This document shows positions 6,875 through 16,090 of a stretch of DNA of 48,059 nucleotides, in pieces (the stretch's first letter is position 1; each line of letters starts with the position of its first letter). The notes under the pieces were generated by a model, which saw only the letters and a list, made by a program, of their open reading frames with translations, was not told the DNA's origin and did no database searches. The stretch is from Chloroherpetonaceae bacterium (lineage in GTDB: Bacteria > Bacteroidota > Chlorobiia > Chlorobiales > Thermochlorobacteraceae). The position numbers and the translations under genes are program-made. The stretch is taken from positions 1 to 48,059 of the forward strand of contig JANWWM010000043.1 in the NCBI GenBank assembly GCA_025055975.1. The letters run 5' to 3'.

Positions 6875-9325
6875 ATGAGAAAATTATTTTTGGTCGCGCT
6901 CTTTCTGACGACTGCTGGCTTTTTGAGCGCGCAGGACAAATCCGTCTCAAGCAATCAGACGGCGGAAATGGCTGAAAGCCTACGTCCGCCACGAGCTCTG
7001 CCGCTCTCGCAAGCAGAAGCGCGACAATATCTGAACGCGCATTTAGCGGCGGTAGAGACCACAAACGTCCTACACAACAACGGTCCGCTCATCACGCACC
7101 CTGGTCAAGGGGCGGGCGGCGCAAACGCGAGCATCATCACGACGGGAACGACGTTCGGCTTTGGGCATTCGACTGCGGCGGCTCTTCGCGTTGCGGATAA
7201 CTTCGTCGTGCCCGCAGGGCAAGTTTGGCGCGTCGACTCCGTCTTCTTCTATGCGTATCAAACGGGTTCAACGACGACTTCCACCATCACGAGCGTCAAT
7301 GTGCGCCTCTGGCGCGGTCGCCCCGACTCGGCAGGCTCAACGCTCGTCTTTGGCGATACGACCACAAACCGAATGATTCGCACGCGCTTCTCCAACATCT
7401 ATCGCGTGGCAGACGCCAACAACCTCACCAACACGCAACGCCCCATAATGGTGCAAACCGTCAATTTGGGCGGCACCTTGCTGACCGCTGGAACTTATTG
7501 GCTGGATTGGCAAACGGGTGGTTCGCTGGCTTCGGGTCCTTGGGTTCCTCCGGTCTCAATAGATGGTCAGCCCGTCGTGCCCGGAGCAAATGCGTTGCAA
7601 CGTAGCGCGGCGCAGGTGTGGGCGGGATTGGTTGATGGCACGAACCCAGTGGAATTGCCCTTCATCCTTTACGGCGCGCCAGTGGCTCTTGGTCCGCTAA
7701 ACCCGTTCAACTTGGTGGCGCCGCCCAATGGCGCGACCGTTGCGACAAGCGCAGGCAACAACGCGCCCGTAACGGTTTCGTGGGACACATCGGCAACGGG
7801 AGCGACATACCGATGGATTTTTGCCATAGACTCAACAGGCGCGCCAACGCTTCTCTCGGTTTCAACGACGACCAACTCGTTCACGGTTACGCTCGGTCAG
7901 CTCGATAACACATTGGCGTCGTTGGGCTTGCAACCTGGAGACTCCGTTTCGGGCTTCTGGACGGTGTGGGCATACAAATCGCAGGGCGCGTCTGGACCCG
8001 ATTCGCTCCGCGCGAACACGTGGCGCGCCATCACATTTAAGCGACAAGCCATCACGCTGTCGCCGTTCAACCTTGTTTCGCCACCTGACAATACGACGCT
8101 CGTTACCGTTGCAACGAACACAAGCCCCGTGAATATCACTTGGCGGCGTTCGGGCACGGGCGCAGTGACGTATCGCTGGTTCCTCACCATTCCAAGCTTG
8201 ACGGGCAGTCTGCCAACGGTTGTGCGGAGCTCGAACAACAACGGTCTGGATACCGTCCTGACGCTGCGCGTTTCGCAGATCGACTCGATTCTTGCGGGCG
8301 CGGGAGTTGTCGCGGGGGACTCGGTCGAGGGCACTTGGCGCGTGTTTGCCTACCGCTCGGCAACGGACTCTCTGGGGTCTAACCAAGCGTTTAATCTGAA
8401 AATCCGTCGCTCGCTTGGGTTTAGTTATCGCGTGGAGGTCATTACGCGCGCAGGCTACGACTCGCTCACGTCGGGCACGACGCTCGCGCTGACGGGCGAT
8501 GATGCGTTTGAAGCCGTTACGATGCCTTTTGCCTTCTCGTTTGCTGACGTGCCCTATACGAGCATCAACGTCTGCACGAATGGCTTTATGAACTTCGGCA
8601 CGGGTTCAACAGCGTTCACCAACAATCTCAGCTCCACCACTGCGCCGTTTAACGTCGTGGCTCCGTTCTGGGACGACCTGTTCTTCCACGCGGGACAATC
8701 GAACGTAACGACGGCAACGCTTGGAACCGCGCCGAATCGCGTCTTCGTCATTCAATACAACAACGTTGGACGTTTCCCAGCGACATCGGCTTGGCGACTG
8801 AATTTCCAAACGCGCTTCTACGAAACGACGAACATCATTGAGTTTGTCTATGGCGGCACGACGCCTGGCACGGAAACCTTCAGCGCATCAATTGGCTTGA
8901 AAGGCGCAACGGGCGGCGCGGGCAACTTTGTCGACGCTACGACAGGCTCAACGACGACCGCTAACAACAGCATCGCGCAGTTCCCGCAACGTGGCTTAAT
9001 GTATCGCCTCATTCCTGGTCCGCCGGGCTTTAGCGGCGCGGGAGTGGTCAAGACTCCGCCCAAAGAGTTCAAGCTGGAGCAAAACTATCCCAACCCGTTC
9101 AACCCGACGACGACGATTCAATTTGCCGTTCCGACGGTGAGCGACGTAACGCTTGAAGTGTTCAACGTGCTCGGTCAGAAGGTCGCCACGCTGGTCAATC
9201 AGCGAATGGAAGCGGGGATTCATAGCGTCCAGTTCAATGCGGCGAACTTGTCAAGCGGAGCGTATTTCTATCGTTTGCGAGCGGGTTCCTTTACGCAAAC
9301 GAAGAAGATGTTGCTTGTCAAGTAG
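6875..9325 (+). CDS. exported beta-rich protein with type IX secretion sorting domain, 816 aa
   Basis: AGGAGG (6861-6866) precedes ATG 6875 by 8 bases. A signal peptide ([20 protein letters not shown]) is followed by a lectin- or jelly-roll-like region (about 75-260), then two tandem repeats of about 120 residues that start '[14 protein letters not shown]' and '[14 protein letters not shown]', each with a 'W...YRW' core as in Ig/FN3-like cell-surface modules. A '[13 protein letters not shown]' beta domain follows (about 570-710), and a C-terminal sorting domain (about 728-816) with [37 protein letters not shown] and KKMLLVK. The last is recognised by the type IX/Por machinery for export across the outer membrane. 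No catalytic motif is visible; a structural or adhesive role is a guess. A terminator follows. Confidence 0.85.
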   Translation: MRKLFLVALFLTTAGFLSAQDKSVSSNQTAEMAESLRPPRALPLSQAEARQYLNAHLAAVETTNVLHNNGPLITHPGQGAGGANASIITTGTTFGFGHSTAAALRVADNFVVPAGQVWRVDSVFFYAYQTGSTTTSTITSVNVRLWRGRPDSAGSTLVFGDTTTNRMIRTRFSNIYRVADANNLTNTQRPIMVQTVNLGGTLLTAGTYWLDWQTGGSLASGPWVPPVSIDGQPVVPGANALQRSAAQVWAGLVDGTNPVELPFILYGAPVALGPLNPFNLVAPPNGATVATSAGNNAPVTVSWDTSATGATYRWIFAIDSTGAPTLLSVSTTTNSFTVTLGQLDNTLASLGLQPGDSVSGFWTVWAYKSQGASGPDSLRANTWRAITFKRQAITLSPFNLVSPPDNTTLVTVATNTSPVNITWRRSGTGAVTYRWFLTIPSLTGSLPTVVRSSNNNGLDTVLTLRVSQIDSILAGAGVVAGDSVEGTWRVFAYRSATDSLGSNQAFNLKIRRSLGFSYRVEVITRAGYDSLTSGTTLALTGDDAFEAVTMPFAFSFADVPYTSINVCTNGFMNFGTGSTAFTNNLSSTTAPFNVVAPFWDDLFFHAGQSNVTTATLGTAPNRVFVIQYNNVGRFPATSAWRLNFQTRFYETTNIIEFVYGGTTPGTETFSASIGLKGATGGAGNFVDATTGSTTTANNSIAQFPQRGLMYRLIPGPPGFSGAGVVKTPPKEFKLEQNYPNPFNPTTTIQFAVPTVSDVTLEVFNVLGQKVATLVNQRMEAGIHSVQFNAANLSSGAYFYRLRAGSFTQTKKMLLVK

Positions 9326-9348
9326 TTGCGTCGCAAAGAGCGGAAATC

Positions 9349-9382
9349 AAGGGCGAGTTCTTCGGGGACTCGCCCTTTTGTT
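9349..9382 (+). terminator. Rho-independent terminator
   Basis: AAGGGCGAGT / ACTCGCCCTT arms (9349-9358 and 9368-9377) with a 9-base loop and TTTTGTTTT, 24 bases after the stop of the exported protein gene. Confidence 0.9.
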
Positions 9383-9487
9383 TTGGCAATCGCGTCGCCG
9401 AGCGAAGAAAGGGCTTGCGGCGCGCCTTGAAAATCCAACCTGAGACGCTCTAACTTTCGCCCGATTCTCCAAACAAACTCGAACCGA

Positions 9488-12400
9488 ATGCGCATCATCA
9501 CGCTTGCCGTTCTCCTCGCGTTCCGCGCGACGATGTTCGCGCAACCCGAAGCCGAGCGATTCAAATCGAACCCATCGCTTTACGCGCCCCGCAACCCGAA
9601 TCCGTTTTACGCCGAGCGAAGCGTGCCGCGCGAACTCAACATAAAGTTCAAACAGCATTCCAACGCCGATGCGCAACTACGGACAAACGCGCAGACGCAA
9701 GGCGCGCTCAAAACGCTCCGCATTGGCTCAACGCAAGTGCGCTACGAATCGTCAAAGTTCTTGTTCGAGAAAGCCAAGCAAAAATCGCGCTTGGGCAAAG
9801 TCTATGCGCTCCGACTGGATTCCGCTTACTCCGCGTCGGAAATCGCCTCGCTTCTTGCCGCGCTTCGAAACGCTCCCGACATTGAATACGCCGAGCCTGT
9901 GCGACTCTACGAGTTGGACGATTGGACAACGCCAAACGACTCCGCGTTTTCGGCGCAGTGGAATTTGGAAAAGGTCAAAGCCATTCAAGCGTGGGCGATT
10001 GCGAAAGGCAGTCCGCAAGTGCGCATCGGCATTGTGGATACGGGCATCGACTACGCGCACCCCGATTTAATCCCAAACCTGTGGATTAACCCCGCCGAAG
10101 ACCGCAATCGCAACGGCACGTTCGAACCGTGGGACTTTCGAGAGCGACGCAATCCCACGACCTTTCAACTCGACCCCAACGGCATTACGGGCGACTTCGA
10201 CGGCATCGACCAAGATGGCAACGGCTACGCCGACGATGTCATCGGATATGATTTCACCGACCAACCGTTCAATGTTGATCACCTCAACGGCGCGTCGGAT
10301 TACCAATTTCCCGACCCCGACCCCTTCGACGACAACTCGCACGGCACGGCTTGCGCGGGCATTGCGGCGGCGGCGACGAACAACGCCATCGGCATTGCGG
10401 GCGTTGCCCCAAATTGCAAACTCGTCGCCTTGCGCGTCTTTACGGCGTGGGGCGGCTACGGCGGCGACTTCGCGGCGGATAGAGACATCGCCTCCGCCAT
10501 CATTTACGCCGCCGATAACAACATTCGCGTTTTGAATATGAGCTTCGGCGATGTCGTGCTCTCGCCCGTCGTGCGCGACGCGGTGCAGTATGCGTATTCG
10601 CAAGGCGTGGTGATGTGCGCGTCATCGGGCAACGCGGGCGGCGACCAACAACGCTACCCCGCAGGCTACGACGAGGTCATCGCCGTTGGCGCAACGACGC
10701 GGTTCGACACGCGCACGCCCTTCACGACCTTCGGCATTCGCTTGGATTTGTGCGCGCCAGGCGTTGGCATCAATGCGACCGTTCCGTTTTATCGGGGCTT
10801 TTACACGTCGAGTTTTGGCGGCACGTCCGCCGCCGCGCCGCACGTGGCGGGCGCAGTCGCCTTGATGCTTTCGCTCCGACCGAATCTCACCGCTGAACAA
10901 GCGCGCGGCATTCTCGTGTCAACGACCGACGACATCGAAGAAGAAGGATGGGACCACTTCACGGGAAGCGGACGCTTGAACATCTTGAACGCGCTTCAAA
11001 GCGATGGCGCGCCGATTGCGAAGATTCTTTCGCCGCAAACCGACGAGGGCAGAACCGCGCAAACGCCCATCGTCGTGATGGGCACGGCAAACTCTCCGCG
11101 CTTTCAATCCTTCACGCTCGATTATCGCCGAGGCATTGGCAATCGCAATCCGTGGATAACGCTGGCGACCTCGAACCGTCCGCTCATTCGGGACACGCTC
11201 GGAATTTGGAACGTCGTTCAGCCCGATTCGCTCTTGCCCAATGGCGATTACACGCTTCGGCTCTCGGTGCGCGAAACGACGGGCAGAACGATTGAAAACC
11301 GAATCCGAGTCGTGATTGATAGAACGCCGCCCGTCATCTCCGCGCTCTCGGCGCAAGACGTCATCGTCAATGATAGGCACGGCGTTTTGATTGAATGTCG
11401 CACCGACGACCAATGCGACGCTATCGTCTTCTATCGCCGACGCAACTCATCGCAACCCTTTTCAGCGTTTCGCTTCGACGGCATACGATTGCGCCACGCC
11501 GCGCTCCTGCGCGAGAGCGAGGTTCAGCCCGAAACCGATTATGAATGTTTCATTGAAGCGAAAAATCTTGCGGGACTCGTTTCACGAAGCGACACGCTCA
11601 CATTCAGGCTCAACGGCTTCGTGAGCCAAATTCCGACATTCGGACAAACCTACCTCCGCGAGCGACGCGATTTGCGCTTGCCCAAAGGCTACTTCCTCAA
11701 AACGATGCAAGATTTCAATCGCAACGGGCGCAGGGAAGTCGTGATGAACGAAAGCAAACCCTTCGAGGGCAGAAAGTTCGGCGACTTGCGACGCTACGAA
11801 TACAACGCCGATAGCGCGAAGTTCATTTTGCTCGACACCGTTCCGCAGATTCAGATTCCGCGAAGCGTGGCGGATATCGACGGCGACGGCAACTTGGAAC
11901 TGCTCGCAAGCGCAGGCGGAAAAACCATCGTCTTTTCGCAATCCACGCCACAAGGCTCGCCGTTCAGTTCCATCAAATTTTTGGACACGACGCGCGGCGA
12001 CCTCTGGGGCGCGACCTTCGCCGACACCAAGCGCAACGGCGAACTGCAACTGCTCGCCCGACGCGATACGAATTACCTCATCTACAACAATGCGTTTCAA
12101 ATCATTGCCTCTTTGCCGAATCCGTTTCGCAGTCGTGAAAATCCGCGAACCGCGCCGCTCTTCGAACAGCCTCGCGCCATCGTTGATGACTTCGACGGCG
12201 ACGGCAAAAATGAAATCGTCGTCGGCGATTACGACGCAAACTTTTTCGCCTACGAGTATTCGGGAAGCGGCAACAATTATGCGTTGAGTTGGCGATATCA
12301 AGCGGGGGCGGGCTTCATTGGCGGCAGTCAAGGCGTCGCGAGCGGAAATTTTCTCAACAACGGCAAACGCCAACTCATCATCGGCTATCACAGCGAAGAA

Positions 12401-13924
12401 CTCTTCGATTCGCTTCGCAACTACGCCACGCCGATTTGGGTCTATGAATGTTGGCAAGCGAATGGCGATAGCCTGCAACGAATTTGGAAGCAAGCCTTTT
12501 TCAACTATCGCTACAAACGCTTCTTCGAGAGCGCGGTCGCATCGAGCGATTTGGACCGAGATGGCGTTGATGAACTCATCATCGTCGCGTATCCGAACCT
12601 TTACATCTTCAAGTGGGACGCGGCGTCGCAGAGATTTACGCCCGTTTGGAATTATCCTTTCGCGCAGGCGCAAGAAGTGATGGTCGGCGACGCAGACGGC
12701 AACGGCTTGAACGAGATTTACTTCTGCGACGACCTGTTCAGTTATGCGTGGGAATATCAAAATTTTCAGGGAATCCTTGCGCCCGTTGGCGTGATGGGCG
12801 AGCCGCTCGGCGCGAATCAAATTCGCCTCTCGTGGCGGAGCGTTCAGAGCGCGACGCAATACAAAATCTATCGTCAATCAAGCGCAACTTTCCCGACTTA
12901 TCCGTTTGGCATATCGCTTTACGCCACGACGACGAATACGGAATTTATTGATAACGCCGTGAACCCAAGTCAGTTCTATGTCTATGCCGTAACGGCGAGC
13001 GATGGAATTCGGGAAAGCGACACGAGCGCGTATTTGATTGGTCGACCTGTTCCGCTTCCGCGCGTGATTTCGGCAAGTTACGCGAATCAAACTTTGCGCG
13101 TGCGCTTCAATCGCCCGATGCAATCGCCGATTCAAGCGGGAATGTTTGCGATTGAAAAAAACGGTGAGAGAAAATTCGCGCAGTCAGTTGCGTTGGCGAG
13201 GGGCGGAGAAGAGGCGGTTTTGTCGTTCCGCTACGTGCCGTTGGACACGGGGCTTTATGTCGTGAGGGTTTCGGGCTTGCGCGATATGTTCAACGCTCGG
13301 CTCGATACAAATTTCAACGCCGCGTCGTTTGAAGTCTTGCCCGAAGCGCAAGGCGCGTTTTTCATCGTGGGACGAGAGGTGATTTCGCCGTATCGCGTCT
13401 CGCTCACGATGAATCGCCCAATTGACGCAAGTTCCGTCGCGCCAAGCGATTTCACGATGCGACCCGACGGGCGCGTCAGGAGCGCGAGCGTTCAAGGCGA
13501 TAAACTCACGCTCGACCTTGAAGGCAGACCCATTGGCGCGCTCGGTTTTACGGTGAGCATCATCGTTCGCGGAATTCGAAGCCTTGATGGAATTGACATC
13601 GACACGGCAAATAGCGGCAATGTCGCCTCGTTCAGTTCCGTCAAGGAAACGCTTGCCGATGTGTTCACCTATCCGAACCCATACAGCAAATCAAGCGGCA
13701 TCGATTACATCATGTTTGCGAACCTGACGCGCAAAGCGACGATTCACATCTACACGCTCACGGGCAAAGCCATCAAGACGATTAAACACGAGGGCGAAAC
13801 GGGCGGCGCGCGTTGGCGACTCGATACCGACAAAGGCGAGAAAGTCGCAAGCGGAATCTACATCTATCGCGTCACGGCGGAAGGCGTGGCGGAAAAAATC
13901 GGCAAACTCTCGGTGGTGCGTTAG
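9488..13924 (+). CDS. exported subtilisin-like (S8) protease with FG-GAP-like repeats and sorting domain, 1478 aa
   Basis: Signal peptide at residues 1-18 (MRIITLAVLLAFRATMFA). A propeptide-like region (about 45-140) precedes a peptidase S8 domain with D184 (GIVDTGID), H285 (NSHGTACAG) and S447 (GGTSAAAPHVAG). Acidic inserts such as DQDGNGYADD (241-250) may bind calcium. After an Ig-like stretch comes a series of VCBS/FG-GAP-type motifs: DIDGDGNLELL, DFDGDGKNEIVVGD, DLDRDGVDELII and DADGNGLNEIYF (about 790-1080), which suggests a beta-propeller. FN3-like domains follow, and a divergent C-terminal sorting domain (VFTYPNPYSKSSG ... ASGIYIYRVTAEG) ends the protein. It is probably secreted by the type IX route. 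The next gene begins 19 bases after the stop with no terminator visible. Confidence 0.9.
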   Translation: MRIITLAVLLAFRATMFAQPEAERFKSNPSLYAPRNPNPFYAERSVPRELNIKFKQHSNADAQLRTNAQTQGALKTLRIGSTQVRYESSKFLFEKAKQKSRLGKVYALRLDSAYSASEIASLLAALRNAPDIEYAEPVRLYELDDWTTPNDSAFSAQWNLEKVKAIQAWAIAKGSPQVRIGIVDTGIDYAHPDLIPNLWINPAEDRNRNGTFEPWDFRERRNPTTFQLDPNGITGDFDGIDQDGNGYADDVIGYDFTDQPFNVDHLNGASDYQFPDPDPFDDNSHGTACAGIAAAATNNAIGIAGVAPNCKLVALRVFTAWGGYGGDFAADRDIASAIIYAADNNIRVLNMSFGDVVLSPVVRDAVQYAYSQGVVMCASSGNAGGDQQRYPAGYDEVIAVGATTRFDTRTPFTTFGIRLDLCAPGVGINATVPFYRGFYTSSFGGTSAAAPHVAGAVALMLSLRPNLTAEQARGILVSTTDDIEEEGWDHFTGSGRLNILNALQSDGAPIAKILSPQTDEGRTAQTPIVVMGTANSPRFQSFTLDYRRGIGNRNPWITLATSNRPLIRDTLGIWNVVQPDSLLPNGDYTLRLSVRETTGRTIENRIRVVIDRTPPVISALSAQDVIVNDRHGVLIECRTDDQCDAIVFYRRRNSSQPFSAFRFDGIRLRHAALLRESEVQPETDYECFIEAKNLAGLVSRSDTLTFRLNGFVSQIPTFGQTYLRERRDLRLPKGYFLKTMQDFNRNGRREVVMNESKPFEGRKFGDLRRYEYNADSAKFILLDTVPQIQIPRSVADIDGDGNLELLASAGGKTIVFSQSTPQGSPFSSIKFLDTTRGDLWGATFADTKRNGELQLLARRDTNYLIYNNAFQIIASLPNPFRSRENPRTAPLFEQPRAIVDDFDGDGKNEIVVGDYDANFFAYEYSGSGNNYALSWRYQAGAGFIGGSQGVASGNFLNNGKRQLIIGYHSEELFDSLRNYATPIWVYECWQANGDSLQRIWKQAFFNYRYKRFFESAVASSDLDRDGVDELIIVAYPNLYIFKWDAASQRFTPVWNYPFAQAQEVMVGDADGNGLNEIYFCDDLFSYAWEYQNFQGILAPVGVMGEPLGANQIRLSWRSVQSATQYKIYRQSSATFPTYPFGISLYATTTNTEFIDNAVNPSQFYVYAVTASDGIRESDTSAYLIGRPVPLPRVISASYANQTLRVRFNRPMQSPIQAGMFAIEKNGERKFAQSVALARGGEEAVLSFRYVPLDTGLYVVRVSGLRDMFNARLDTNFNAASFEVLPEAQGAFFIVGREVISPYRVSLTMNRPIDASSVAPSDFTMRPDGRVRSASVQGDKLTLDLEGRPIGALGFTVSIIVRGIRSLDGIDIDTANSGNVASFSSVKETLADVFTYPNPYSKSSGIDYIMFANLTRKATIHIYTLTGKAIKTIKHEGETGGARWRLDTDKGEKVASGIYIYRVTAEGVAEKIGKLSVVR

Positions 13925-13943
13925 CAAATTCCATTTGAACGCA

Positions 13944-14828
13944 ATGCCTTTGCTTTCGCCGAAAACGCTCGCGTCCGTCAAAGATCTTCGCCTCGTTGCG
14001 AAAACCGTCGTCGACGGCGTCTTGCTTGGCGCGCATCAAAGCAGGCGAAGCGGCGCGGGAATGGAGTTTAGCGAACATCGCCCGTATCAACTCGGCGACG
14101 ATGCGAGGCGCGTGGATTGGAAACTCGCGGCGCGTTCCGACAAATTCTTCGTCCGCGAATCCGAAGCCGAAACGAGCGTCGCCGTCCGCATAATGCTCGA
14201 CGCGAGCGCGTCGATGGCGAGCGAAGAAGACGGCGTTTCAAAGTTCGATTGCGCGCGTTGGCTTGCCGCCGCGATTGGCTATCTCGCCTACCAGCAAGGC
14301 GACGCGATTGGACTTTGCGCGATGCGAAACGAAAGCGCGTTCCGCTTGCCCGCAAGGCGCGACAAGGCGCAACTCAATCTCTTCTTCAACGCGCTTGAAA
14401 CCCTCGCTCCGCAAGGCAAGTGGGCGGATTGGTCAAAACTGCGTTCGGCGCTTTGCGCTTCGAACCGCCGAGAACTCGTCGTCTTCATCAGCGACATGCA
14501 CGAGCGCGCCGACGAGATTCTTTCGACAATTCGCGCGTTTGCCAATCTCAAAAACGACGTCGTCGCGTTTCATCTCGTCGGCAAAAAAGAACTGAATTTT
14601 GATTACGAAGGCGATATGTCGTTTGAGGACTTGGAAACGGGCGAAATCATCGAGACCAACGCCGAAGACGCGCGGGAAGCCTACAAACGCAATTTGAGCG
14701 ATCGCCTGAAAACCCTTGAAAACGCGATGCTTTCGGAGCGGATCGCTTATCAACGAATCGTGATTCAAGAGCCGATCGACGAAGCCTTGCGCCAATTTCT
14801 CTTGCGACGAAATCGCCTTCCAAGATGA
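13944..14828 (+). CDS. DUF58 domain protein (von Willebrand A-like), BatA/MoxR-type operon
   Basis: A 294-aa protein with the DUF58 signature EFSEHRPYQLGDDARRVDWK (residues 41-60) and a VWA fold with a complete MIDAS start, DASAS at 86-90. DUF58 proteins usually pair with a MoxR AAA ATPase and membrane VWA proteins in envelope or metallocentre-related assembly; no moxR is in this window. I chose ATG 13944; a TTG at 13935 is in frame. The stop overlaps the start of the next gene by four bases (ATGA), the first of a chain of overlaps across four genes. Confidence 0.88.
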   Translation: MPLLSPKTLASVKDLRLVAKTVVDGVLLGAHQSRRSGAGMEFSEHRPYQLGDDARRVDWKLAARSDKFFVRESEAETSVAVRIMLDASASMASEEDGVSKFDCARWLAAAIGYLAYQQGDAIGLCAMRNESAFRLPARRDKAQLNLFFNALETLAPQGKWADWSKLRSALCASNRRELVVFISDMHERADEILSTIRAFANLKNDVVAFHLVGKKELNFDYEGDMSFEDLETGEIIETNAEDAREAYKRNLSDRLKTLENAMLSERIAYQRIVIQEPIDEALRQFLLRRNRLPR

Positions 14829-16090
14829 CGCTTCAATCGCCGCTTTATCTCGTCGCGCTGTTTGCGCTTCTCGTTCCGCTTGCGATTCATCTTTTGGCGA
14901 AGCGAAATCCGAAGCGCGCGAAGGTCGGAAGCGTGAAGTTCATTGAGCCAAAGGAAAGCAAAACCTTTCGGCGATTGCGTTTTCACGACGCGGGTTTGTT
15001 CGCCTTGCGCGCGCTCGCGTTTGCGACGCTCGCCCTGTCGCTTGCCTCGCCCGAAATCGCTTGCGAGCAAAAGCGGAGCGGAAAAGGTTGGGTTTTGGTC
15101 GATCCTTTGGCGCTCGCGGAAGAACAGCCGAAAGCCTTTTACGAAACGCTGGATTCGCTTGCGAGAGCGGGCTACGAACTTCGCTCGCTCGAAACGAACT
15201 TCCCAAAAATCTCGCTCGAAAACGGGGGCGGAAGAGAAGTCGGCGATTTGTGGTCGTTGCTCGCGGAAGCCGATAAAATCTGCCCCAGCGAGATGGCGTT
15301 TGTCGTCGCTTCGCCGCCGCGCGAAGTTTCGCTCAACGGCAAACGCCCGACGCTTTCGCGCGACGTCGTCTTCGTTCCGACGCGCATTCCCGAAACGAAA
15401 TGGATTGAGCGCGTTTCGCAAATCGCGGAGGATAGCCTTCTCGTTTTGATTGGAACGAGCGACGAAAACGAGACGAAGTTTTTTCATCTCGTCGCCCCGA
15501 TTCCCGAAACCGCCGCCGTGATTCCGCCAATCGAGATTCGGCGAGCGGGCGATAGCCTTGCGCTCGCGCTCGTCTCGAATCCAAGCGAAACGACGTGGTT
15601 TTCGCCAACGCAAAAGCGAAAATGGACGATCGTGTTTGACGACGCTTTCCGCGAAGCCTTGCCATACCTTGAACGCGCCCTGAACGCCGTCGCCGCGTTT
15701 GCGCCGACGGGAACCGTCGTCGAGGTCAAGCCTCGCAACGAGTTTCGGCGCGACGATTCGGAGCGGCTCGTTTGGCTCGCAAGCGACTCGATTCCCAATC
15801 GCCCGAAAACCCTTGACGCGAGAGGCTTTTCGGCGCATCGCTTTTTCGAAGGCGCGTGGATTGATTCCCTTGCCGAAATTCTCTTGCCGCCAACGACGAC
15901 GCGAAACGACGCTCGCAAAGCCTCAACGCTCCTCGCAACGCCAAACGCGAAAAAGAAGAGCGAGGAAAACCAAAGACGAGAATCGCTAACTTTTCCGCTG
16001 TGGCTCGTCGCGACGAGCCTTCTTTTCATTGAGCGATGGATAACGTTTCGCAACTCGCAAAATCCGCTTGGAGAAAGGCCCGACTGTTGA
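14825..16090 (+). CDS. BatA N-terminal domain membrane protein, 421 aa
   Basis: Begins MTLQSPLYLVALFALLVPLAIHLL, the typical first helix of the BatA/aerotolerance-regulator N-terminal domain, followed by the conserved 'RNPKRAKVGSVKFIEP' block and a second helix (about 58-77, LFALRALAFATLALSLASPE). The next region, where a VWA domain would begin, reads WVLVDPLALAEE instead of a DxSxS MIDAS, so this paralogue appears to have lost metal-dependent binding. The rest is a soluble extracytoplasmic domain ending in a third helix near residue 405 (LWLVATSLLFIERWI). It forms an operon with the DUF58 gene upstream and two larger membrane proteins downstream. Confidence 0.8.
   Translation: MTLQSPLYLVALFALLVPLAIHLLAKRNPKRAKVGSVKFIEPKESKTFRRLRFHDAGLFALRALAFATLALSLASPEIACEQKRSGKGWVLVDPLALAEEQPKAFYETLDSLARAGYELRSLETNFPKISLENGGGREVGDLWSLLAEADKICPSEMAFVVASPPREVSLNGKRPTLSRDVVFVPTRIPETKWIERVSQIAEDSLLVLIGTSDENETKFFHLVAPIPETAAVIPPIEIRRAGDSLALALVSNPSETTWFSPTQKRKWTIVFDDAFREALPYLERALNAVAAFAPTGTVVEVKPRNEFRRDDSERLVWLASDSIPNRPKTLDARGFSAHRFFEGAWIDSLAEILLPPTTTRNDARKASTLLATPNAKKKSEENQRRESLTFPLWLVATSLLFIERWITFRNSQNPLGERPDC

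Noticed and set aside
11582..12877. Long minus-strand open frame within the subtilase gene (431 aa)
   Set aside because: It is antisense to a gene with clear motifs; the GC-rich codon pattern creates long shadow frames. Its translation lacks any recognisable family.
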